Below are positions 33,840-42,900 of a stretch of 64,000 nucleotides of DNA, piece by piece. The notes under the pieces are model-generated. The model made no database searches, was not told the DNA's origin, and saw only the letters and a list, made by a program, of their open reading frames with translations. The translations under genes and the position numbers were made by a program. The stretch's first letter is position 1. Each line of letters starts with the position of its first letter. The stretch is from the NCBI GenBank assembly GCA_037043455.1, contig JAWPHD010003091.1, positions 164,991 to 228,990 of the forward strand, given 5' to 3'. The stretch is from Cyrtodaria siliqua (taxonomy: Eukaryota > Mollusca > Bivalvia > Adapedonta > Hiatellidae).

Positions 33840-34970
33840 TTTTTAGCAATCGTTACGCGTATTCAACTGGGATTTTTGTGTGAAGTAAATTGCAGTTCAG
33901 TTTATTGCTTTTCTCCTTCTTTCATAATGCCCAATTAGATTTAATCAAATGATTGATGTGATTGGTTAGTCCTTATGAATACCTAGTTTTTCTATGCTCA
34001 ACCAACTCTCTGAATACTTAAATTGATTTTTTACTTAAATCTGATTGGACGATATGAAAGAGGGAGGAAAAACAATACGCAACTGTAATTTACTTTACGC
34101 AAAATCAGTTGAATAGATTTATCGCGATATACATACTGCACACCGTGATAAGTATATTCACAATATATTATTCTGAATTAATTATTCACATATCTCATTT
34201 AGTCTGTATGTAAATGCATTAATTGGGCGTATGCATGATTTGCAAATTCTTTAAAACGGTCTTTGTTTAATTTTTAAAACTTTCACTTCTCGACCTTATT
34301 TTGTTTAACACATTACTAGAAACAACTGACTAAATAACATAACAATGAACTATTAGAATATCTCTGCTGCTCTGCATAGCGTATTCCATAACCAGTAATT
34401 ACCGTGTAGTGCCTTGTTCCGAATGGCATCAATAAATAAATCAAACATTCCAGAAACTACCTGTACTCGGTCCCTATAATATAATATTAATATACTATTG
34501 ATTCAAAAAGACCGAGAAGCAGTTATCACCTTTCACAGATTTGTGAAATATGAAAGTGGGGGAAGATGCGCGTAATGGTAAACGAAAGTTTATAGATCGA
34601 CATGTGCAATAAATCGAAAGGATAAGATTTACCGAACTTTAACAGACTGCTATGCAGGGTTTCCCCCAGAAAATTGTGATGGCATGTTGTTCTGACATTA
34701 CATTTACCAAACTGGGCTTGAAAAAAATAGTGCCTATTAATGGCAAAATGGCAAAATAACATACTTTTATGATTTTGGTGCAAAAGGAACAAGAATCACC
34801 ACAGAAATTCTATTTTTCTTCTTTTAAATCTGTTATTCATGAAAATTAAGAAAATCTTAAGGCATGTTGCTCTGATGAAGGCATGTTGTTTTTCCTTTCT
34901 TTTCCATGAAGGCATGTTGCATGCGACATGCCTTATGATCCTGGGGGAAACCCTGCTATGGAATTACCAT
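33840..34970. other. Intergenic, no gene; possible promoter side of PIF1
   Basis: AT-rich, with no recognisable coding sequence. A small repeated word (GGCATGTTG with CTCTGA) recurs at 34680, 34860 and 34910, around AGGGTTTCCCCCAGAAA at 34660 and its inverted form GGGGGAAACCCTG at 34945. This marks a degraded inverted-repeat element of about 300 bp. No CpG-rich promoter or TATA arrangement could be assigned. Confidence 0.4.
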
Positions 34971-34974
34971 TCCG

Positions 34975-35115
34975 AACAATTTACACATAAATATTTAGGC
35001 ACTCAGCGGGTTTGAAATCGGGAATCCTTGCATGTGAAGTGGACGCTCTATCGATTTCGCCACAAAAGCTAGCTCTGTGGCGAGACAGTAGTAACGCGCT
35101 TATAAACCTATCTAT
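34975..35115 (-). mobile_element. tRNA-derived SINE, minus orientation
   Basis: On the minus strand: GATAGGTTTATAAGCGCGTT, ACTACTGTCTCGCCACAGAG, an A-box-like TGGCGAAATCGATAGAGCG, a B-box-like GATTTCAAACCCGCTGAG, then TGCCTAAATATTTATGTG. It matches the plus-strand copy at 38370-38535 almost word for word. Confidence 0.75.
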
Positions 35116-35121
35116 TTACAT

Positions 35122-36815
35122 TCATAATTTTGATAGAGCATCATCAAAATAACTGACCAGTCAGTGACCAGAAATGAGACATACCTAATACATTCTGGTA
35201 GGTGATAAACTCGGTCTTTATCCTTGATGTTCAACCAAGTTTACTGTTAAAATTAAGGTATCTACAGTGTGATTCTTTTAAAAACCTGCATATTTCATGT
35301 ACATTCATGCAAATTTATTCAATATATGTATCTTTCAAAATCAAAATATTGAAAATTATCGCCTTTTAACTAGGCCAAAGATTTTTATTTTACTATAGAA
35401 CCTAAGGATAAAAACCGAGTAACACAAATTTTATCACCTACTGGAAATAAGATAAAAACTTCAACATCTCTGCAACGAAAAATCATGAATAGCCCCCAAC
35501 TGAGTCCTATTACAATTGCCTAAAAAAAAGAAAAAGGAACATACATGTATAAACTTAATCCGAGCCATCTCTGACCGTACCAGCGGTCTTCTCTGACCGT
35601 ACCAGCGGTCAGAGTACACAGCCAGAATAAATATCAAAATCGTAAAAAAGGGACTTCTCTGACCCTTACCAGCTGTCAGAGTACACAGTTAGAATAAATA
35701 TCAAAATCGTAAAAAAAGAGCTGGTACGGTCAGAGAAGGCTCGGATTAGTATAAACTACACTGTAACATTAATGATATATTTAAAAATAATAATGGCAAA
35801 GGGTTTTTAACTATGTACGTATTAAAAAGTGATTAATTCACTTTAAAAGATAAAAGATACTTTACCGTCTTTGTTGTAAACTCGGTACTTTAGGGGCGAA
35901 CCTTCTACAGTCCGAACTATAAATCAGAATGTGAGCTTGGAACCAATGGTTTGCAAATTGATTTAAACATAATTCATAAACTTTTTGAATAGAAACATAT
36001 ATTATTTCGTCCTTCTGTGATGAAAAGCATAAAATTGTTGCATTTACCGTATTTTTGCGTATGAAAACTTTTCTCCGCTATCAATTTAGGATCTCTGCAA
36101 AATTCAAAACAGGTGCTTGCACCAAAACGAGGCAAACCAATGAGATGGCTTATCTCTTTTGCTGATGGCCAATCAAATCCTCATTAACAAAGGTAAACAA
36201 ATATGGACGACAGAGGAAGAAAAGATTGTTAAATTTAATTTACTAAATACAAAGAGCATAAATCATAGCAGCTCCATTGTGCGGTGGTGCATGTACGTAC
36301 CCATGTCAAAAGCCATACTCATGTCAACTCGTAGCCTCATGTGTTCAACCTTGAAGTTCATGTATTCTTTTTGTTCTACTAGTACCAGTGCCACCAGTTG
36401 AGTTGGTTCTGCAGCTGCAGTTCAGACTGCACACTTGTTTAATATTTTTTTCTTATTAATAATTTTCCATTGCCACAATGTTGAGATTGTTACCTTATTT
36501 TCACTAGGTGATAAAATGAGTGTACTCGTTTTTTTCCTTTAATATGTTGTATAGTAAAATTAAAAATTTGCCAGAGTAAAAAGTTGATAATTTTCAAGAT
36601 TTAATTTTAAAAGATACAATCATACATATAATCATAATGATATATTGAATCAATGTGCATGAAATATCCAGGGTTTTAAAATAATCACACAGTAAATAAC
36701 TTAATTATAGCAGTAAACTTGGTTGAACATCTATAATAAAGACCAAGTGTCAAATTTCTGGTCACTGACTGGTCACTTTATTTTGATGATGCTTTATTAA
36801 AGTTATGAATTGTTT
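35122..36815. mobile_element. Fold-back element, about 360-bp inverted arms
   Basis: The left arm 35122-35490 and right arm 36450-36815 are inverted copies at roughly 75-80% identity. Paired landmarks: CTGACCAGTCAGTGACCAG with CTGGTCACTGACTGGTCA, GATGTTCAACCAAGTTTACT with AGTAAACTTGGTTGAACATC, and TTTTATCACCTACTGG with CTAGGTGATAAAATG. The centre contains a 193-bp MITE. No coding sequence, so this is a non-autonomous long-inverted-repeat element. Confidence 0.8.
35556..35748. mobile_element. 193-bp MULE-like MITE, 9-bp target duplication GTATAAACT
   Basis: It starts TAATCCGAGCCATCTCTGACC and the complement of its end is TAATCCGAGCCTTCTCTGACC, giving a TIR of about 28 bp. GTATAAACT flanks both sides (35547-35555, 35749-35757). 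A 9-bp duplication is the hallmark of Mutator-like elements. The inside holds a direct duplication of about 100 bp beginning TTCTCTGACC. Nested in the fold-back element. Confidence 0.85.
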
Positions 36816-37105
36816 CTGAGCACTTTTTATCAGTTCACTGATTAACACAGAAATTCGGCCCGATTTTAACGTGCACAAGGTATGGCTCTTTCAGCATACA
36901 GGACAGTTGTCTGAAGCCCAGACTATTGTACCTATACCTTTAGTGTAGTAAGACTCAGTTGGGGCAGAGTCCATATATTACTGGTCTTGCAACTCTACGG
37001 TCAATATAGCTGCATTCCAAAATATGGTTGTCTTCTCTCCCTCTATCTATCGATTTATGGCTTATCGAGCGAGTTATTGCCCATCAGCTCTACACAGAAT
37101 TAATG

Positions 37106-38082
37106 TAGTGTTACATTGTAATTAATAATTTGAAGAATTATTCACCGATTTTTAAAAGTCACATTCCAATACAAAGTGTACGAAATTTCCTTTTTAGTCA
37201 ATTAATTTTCTTTATTGTTATTTGGTGATAAAGAATCTAATTCGCTGGTGTAGAAACAAACTAGCTTTCTTCATGAGGCGACCGTCATTTTGTTTTTGTT
37301 TTAATTTTTTCTGATTTTACCAATTTTCACTAACCACAACTTTATGGTAATACTATCAAAATGGTTGCCTAATGAAGAAAGCAAGTTGTTTCTAAGCCAG
37401 TGAAGTAGATTCTTTCTCAAACCAATAAAGAAAATTAATTGGCTAAAAAATAAAATTGTATACACTTTTAATCAGTATATCTACGAAATGTTTTCTGCGA
37501 GTCTTTCCACTGTTTTGTCTTCCTTCTTTGCCATCTCAACGATTACACCGAGGTATTTGGAAAAATCGGTAAACTATTCTTCAAATTATTAATTAGGACA
37601 AATAAAATTATACCTGAGTTTACTGTAACCCGACCGACCCGCTGAAAACACCCCCGACTCCTTTTTTTTTTATTGAAAATAAAAAAAAAATGAAAAAAAT
37701 GAAAAAATAAAATAAAAATTATTTTCACGCGATCAAGGCCGACTCATGTGCTCATTGTCCTGCTGTTGGAACAGACCCTCTTCCGGACTTGCGAAAAATA
37801 AAATTAAACGGTTTTACCCCTTTGCAATAATTGCAAGTGATTGGGAAAAGAGCCAGTTGTTGCCATGCCTTTATGGAAACAATAACACATACACAATTTC
37901 ATTTGTTATCTATTGTAGTTTTTAAAATACCACATTTTCCCATTCATCAAAGCTCATCGCCAGCTTAAATTAACTTCGCCAAAAAATAATAAAATAAAAT
38001 GCCTACCTACCTACCCGATTTTTTTCAGCAATGTTACAGTAAACACAGGTATAATTTTATTTGGCCTTAAAATGTAACACTA
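37106..38082. mobile_element. Fold-back element interrupted by a Harbinger-like MITE
   Basis: It starts TAGTGTTACATTGTAATTAA and ends TAAAATGTAACACTA. Inner arms pair TCAATTAATTTTCTTTATTG (about 37199) with CAATAAAGAAAATTAATTGG (about 37425), and CTTTCTTCATGAGGCGACC with a GGTTGCCTAATGAAGAAAG word. The stem spans most of 37106-37592, and the last 15 bp are displaced to 38067-38082 by the later insertion. Flanking words GCTTATCGAG (left) and CCCGATAAGCC (right) may extend the inversion outward. Confidence 0.75.
37596..38066. mobile_element. 471-bp PIF/Harbinger-like MITE, TTA target duplication
   Basis: TIR of about 35 bp: it starts GGACAAATAAAATTATACCT and the complement of its end is GGCCAAATAAAATTATACCT. 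TTA lies on both sides (37593-37595, 38067-38069). The trinucleotide TTA duplication and GG(C)C start are Harbinger traits. Contains (CTAC)n and A-rich tracts and no transposase. Confidence 0.85.
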
Positions 38083-38094
38083 TCGTTCGTTTTT

Positions 38095-38215
38095 TGTAGA
38101 GTCGATACGTATAACATGCCCGATAAGCCGTAAATTCTGCTTCATATGCAAGTGGTCCTGAGTTCAAACCCGCTGAATGCCTCAATATTTATGTGTAATT
38201 TTTACGGTCCGATTA
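38095..38215 (+). mobile_element. tRNA-derived SINE fragment
   Basis: Contains the B-box-like GAGTTCAAACCCGCTGAATG, then CTCAATATTTATGTGTAATT and TTTACGGTCCGATTAC, as in the copy at 38370-38535, with a diverged head. Confidence 0.6.
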
Positions 38216-38369
38216 CATTGGTGGAGAATCCGGGAAGGCATTGTATGTGGTTATGCTCAGATGCCTAGATCATAATGTATATGTATTGTGTGATATTTGT
38301 GGGTTTTCAAATATCAAAAACATAAAGAATGAAGGTATGTAGTAGGACTCAGTTGGGTGTATGTACCTT

Positions 38370-38535
38370 GATAGGTTTATAAGCGCGTTACTACTGTCTC
38401 GCCGCAGAGCTAGCTTTTATGGCGATATCGGTAGACTCTTGGTTTCACTCTTGGGGTCCCAAGTTCAAACCCGCTGAGTGCCTAAATATTTATGTGTAAT
38501 TTTTCCGGTCCAATTACTACTGGTTAAAAGGCAGA
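38370..38535 (+). mobile_element. tRNA-derived SINE, plus orientation
   Basis: GATAGGTTTATAAGCGCGTT, ACTACTGTCTCGCCGCAGAG, the A-box-like TGGCGATATCGGTAGAC, the B-box-like AAGTTCAAACCCGCTGAG, then TGCCTAAATATTTATGTG. It is the inverted partner of 34975-35115, 3.3 kb away; together with the fold-backs between them the region is broadly palindromic. Confidence 0.75.
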
Positions 38536-38786
38536 GGGACTAAAATCATTAGAACTATACACACGCATGCACATGACCGAATGCTATATATCTGCTCTGA
38601 AGGATGGCATACTTTCACAGTACCTTGTCCGAATACTCATCCACTGCAGCTCCTTTACAATATATTTATGGGTTGAATATTTTAGTTTATAATAATTTCG
38701 CAGTAAGTATCCTTTGCCTTCTTAAGAACAAACAAGTTACCCTCAGTAGTGCTGTAAAATATCATCAAACCTGTGGGCGAGTGGTT

Positions 38787-38903
38787 AAAGACCCTTCTGG
38801 CCTTTGAACCCAGGACCTCTAGATTAAGAGGCAAGTATGATAACGGTTATCATACTTGCCTCTTGATCCAGAGGTCCGGGGTTTGAAGGTCAGAAGGGTC
38901 TTT
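38787..38903. repeat. 58-bp-arm palindrome of tRNA-like sequence, 1-bp spacer
   Basis: The left arm 38787-38844 and right arm 38846-38903 are complementary at about 52 of 58 positions; nearly all mismatches are transitions. Each arm carries a B-box-like word (GGTTCAAAGGCC on the minus strand of the left arm, GGGGTTTGAAGGTC on the right). The left flank has the A-box-like GTGGGCGAGTGGTTAA. It looks like two SINE heads joined head to head. Confidence 0.8.
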
Positions 38904-38964
38904 TCAAATGCATTTTGAAAGGCACTGTTAAACTTAGATATGCCATTCTTTTGAGGGGATCATG

Positions 38965-39353
38965 TTAAAGTGATTGTAGCTACACAGCCAAACAATCTTT
39001 ATTATTGAGAGTTCTGAACAACTTCGAAAAAGGTGAAAGAATTATCAAATTTGGATGATAAACAAAAAAGATATGACCATTTTAAAGTGTTCTAAAACAG
39101 ATATGGGTGCTGCCATTTTGAGAACTATGAACTATGATGTCATACTTCCAAATTACCATGTATGGCATATTGATAAATATCATTTAAACAAAGAAAATCA
39201 CTGCAAATGAATGTGAACTGGTCATATAAAGCATTATTACCATTAAGTCTATACATATTTTTCACACAGAGTTGCTATTATTTTTTTCCTATAAAACAGT
39301 AAATTTTCATATTTATAAATATTCCAAATATGGTCATTTATAATTATGATGTC
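38965..39353 (+). mobile_element. Partial copy of the TTAA-flanked element (see 55916)
   Basis: Begins TTAAAGTGATTGTAGCTACA and CAGCCAAAC, then follows the left half of the 55916 element (ATTATTGAGAGTTCTGA, AAAATCACTGCAAATGAATG) and into the right half (ATATTTATAAATATTCCA). It stops matching near 39353, so the right terminus is lost. This copy lacks the large insertion found in the other. Confidence 0.75.
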
Positions 39354-39703
39354 CATGCAAAAGAGTGCTGCACAATTGGTTGGCTGATACACTGGTTGGA
39401 GATAAACCTGATATTGAATGATGTCAGAAAACTTGAGCAGTTTAAGAGAATAAGCCTGATATAAATAAAAAGCCAGCAAAGGTGATGAGATGAAACCACA
39501 CAGTATTTTAAATGTATAAATAAAGGTTACGTGTTTTCTCAAGCAGTGTGCAAGATATTTATTTTAAACATTTTATAAACTAAACATATTCAACCCGTGA
39601 CAGTCATAAATATCTTGTGTTCCTATAAAACCAAACCACACATTAATTTGTGTTGATAACATTAATTAATTAATGCTCGACACTGTATTATATATTATTA
39701 CAG

Positions 39704-39955
39704 ATTGAGCATGACAGAAAATAGATTGAAACAGTTTGGATGGAAAAGAAAAGCTGGAGAAAAGGTCTCAAAATCAACTTCATCAGCGTTTGAAGGGGAC
39801 TGTAAAGATGAAGAAGACCCGGCAGTTATAAACGGAGATGTTGATTGGCTGACGCTGGCCCCAACCAAGAAGAAAACAGTGATGATTTTGGAGGATGGAA
39901 AAGCCAAGGCTAACAGATTGGTGCAGGAGGGAACTGTCTTGGGGGGTTCTGAAAG
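39704..39955 (+). CDS. TTC33: TTC33 coding exon 1
   Basis: The acceptor TATTATTACAG ends at 39703, so an upstream non-coding exon exists. ATG at 39711. The donor GAAAG|gttcgg (phase 2) is weak, but it joins gaplessly to YWEALKKWDEA as in the human protein. The alternative donor at 39965 (GTATCG) would add three residues in frame. Confidence 0.9.
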
Positions 39956-42900
39956 GTTCGGTTTGTATCGGGGATATTGGAATGTAGCCTGTCTGAGTCC
40001 ACTACAAGTTTTTTGCCCTTGCACAAGGTACATTTTGTCCCATAGTTTTCAGTTAAAGGTACTGTTAGTAATTTTGAAATATTGAATTCATTGGGTTCAA
40101 AAAATGGATAAAGTCTGTATATATACAGCGCTTTTTTTTCTTCATAAACAGGGGCTGATATTTGGCCCCTTCCCCTAGCAAAACTAACTACTTTTCACCC
40201 CCTTTGGCTGAGAAAATTCCCCTAGAAAAAAAAAACGCTTCACTTTTTTTTTTGCTTAACATTATTTCCCACTCTAACTTTCTCAACATTATTATGTTTG
40301 GGATACATTTATAGAAGACAGTTTATCTAAAATGTACCTCTTTTGCATTTTTGCACACCCAAATCTTCAATTTCTGCCTAATACACTGTTCCCCGTAAAT
40401 CACATTATTTTCCACCCTATAATTCGAAAGTCACAATTTTTTGCCCCTATTGAAGGGCCTGGACCTCTTCCCCAATTTCCGAAAAAAAAGCCCTGATATA
40501 GAGATATTATATTTATATCGTTCTGTATGCATCTAACATAATGTGCAAAATTTTGAGTCGCTGAATATATTTCATGTCCAGTCTACGCTATGATACTCTG
40601 CTGGGATTTCTCAATTTCAGGTCGCTGTAACCTGCTTTGGATGAAATATATGTCTCATCGTATGGATGTATGCATATCGGTTCTTTAGCCCATTAGTTTG
40701 TGCATTCAACTTTCATTTATTTGTATTTTCTTCATTACTTGCAGGATTTTACCAAATTTTGTTTGAATGTTCCTTATATATATCTAACATCACATGTACG
40801 ATATCGGATTGCTGTGACCTACTTTGAATTATTTAAATTAAATACTAAGTACACACCAAAATATAGTCCAGTCTGGACTTATTAAACATAAGGCTCGACA
40901 TGCAGGCCATGGCCTTCTAGTATTTATACAAGATTAGGAAAATAACATCCATAAATTAACTCGTACAATTTGGCTTTAAAACAATAGTCTCCGTAACACA
41001 ATTTAACTTTTAAAAAGAGTTATTTACACATTCAGTTATTCACTTTCTGACATAGTATGTACCGAGGGATCTATAAAAAATAAAAAATTACTGGCATAAA
41101 TTAAATTTTGAATAGTGATATTTGACCTGTATGCAGATACTGGGAGGCCCTGAAGAAGTGGGATGAGGCACTACTGTACACACCATGTGATGACAAAATA
41201 CACGATATGAAGGCCCAGGTATGTATACCATTATTGTTATTATATTTTATAAAGTTATGCGTTATATCCAACATACATGTACCTCCCATTTTGCAATTTC
41301 TCTAGTAGCTTAACCACATATGGACATAGGTTCCTTTTAACCAATCCACCTCCTCCCACCCACCTACAAACCCAACCCAATTTTTGTCTCGCCTTTTCGG
41401 CGGCGAAGGCGCCAACATTCAAGCTTTGCGATTAGGTCATTTTCTCACACACTGTATAACTAGACCTTTCATACTTTGCTAATAGTTGTATCTTGGGTGG
41501 TACATCGCAACGTGACAAAGCAAATGTGGAAGTGACCTTGATCCTCCAAGCAAAGTGCAGATAATAATTTTTAGGTTCAACTTTTGCGTTTAGGTCACTT
41601 TTTCACAAACTGTATGCACCAGACCTTTAAAACTTTGCTTATAGTTGTATCTTGAGTGGTACATAGCAACGTGACAAAGCAAATGTGGAAGTGACCTTGA
41701 ACCTCCAAGCAAAGAGCAGATAACAATAATTTTACCTTCAACTTTTTCATTGAGGTCAATTTCGCGCAAACTGTATGCACTACACCTTTCAAACTTTGTT
41801 TATAGTTGTATCGAGGGTGGTACATCGCAACGTGACAAAGCAGATGTGGATGTGACCTTGTCTCTCCAAGCAATGTGCAGATTACCTTATAATTTTTACC
41901 TTCAACTTTGGCGTTTAGGTCACTTTTTCACAAACTACATGCATTAGACCTTTCAAACTTTGCTTATAGTTGTTTCTTGGATAGTACATCACAACCTGTC
42001 AAAAAGCAAATGTGGATGTGACCTTCACCATGCAAGCAAAGACAGATAACTTTAATTGTTACATTTATTTCACTTTCTCATGAACTATAATTATGCACTA
42101 GATAGTTTTAAACCTAGTTTATAGCTTAATCTTTGGAAGACAAAATATTCTATTTTGACAGAGTTGTGTATTGGGTAGTGCATCATTTTGGACGCATGTA
42201 TGACTTTGACCTACTTTTTGGAGCTGATGATTTTTTTAATAGAATGGCATTTTGAACAAATGCACCTAACTGCAAACTCCATTGTTTTTAGTTACTAAAA
42301 TGTTTACAAACTTTCATTTAAGCATCATTGACCTTTTTATTTTTAAGTCACGCCCCGTTAGGCGAGACATGTGAATCCGCGGATTTCTTGTTACATGTAG
42401 ATGTTTCCCTGTTGTTAGTTTTGATTATTCTTACTCCGTAATTATGGTTCATATATACTGACCAGTTTATTCAAATGAAATCTCCAGGGTAAAAATGACC
42501 CAGTCACGAAGGTCCAAAATGCACATATAGAGATTTAGCATAGACTTTTTATAGGGAAAAGGCATTTAAAATAGTAGCTTTTTCTCTTAAACCACTAAAT
42601 CAGTTTTACTCAAATTATATATGCTTGATTCAGTAATGAAGAGTACCGTATAGAAGAAAAAATAAGTCTTAATTTCAAAACGGTCCCCATTACTAAAAAA
42701 AAAAGCCAAAACCTTAAAAAACTTCTTCTCAACCATCACACCATAGATAATCAAGTTTGTCTTTTTTATCTCTCCTAAAACCTGTGGGGTCCAAATTTTG
42801 TATATAGAGGTTTTAGATTTTAATATGGAAAAGGAATTATAGCGACACATTCTCTGAAACTTCTGGTACGATGTAAGGTCTACCCTGAATTATATGATTG

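Noticed and set aside
38765..38905. Functional tRNA gene
   Set aside because: A-box-like and B-box-like words exist, but the sequence folds as one long palindrome, with no clover-leaf or acceptor stem.
42844..42890. Partial duplicate of TTC33 exon 3 (AGGTCTACCCTG word near 42877)
   Set aside because: Only about 12 bp match, and the flanking sequence does not align; chance cannot be excluded, so it is not counted with the exon-edge duplications.
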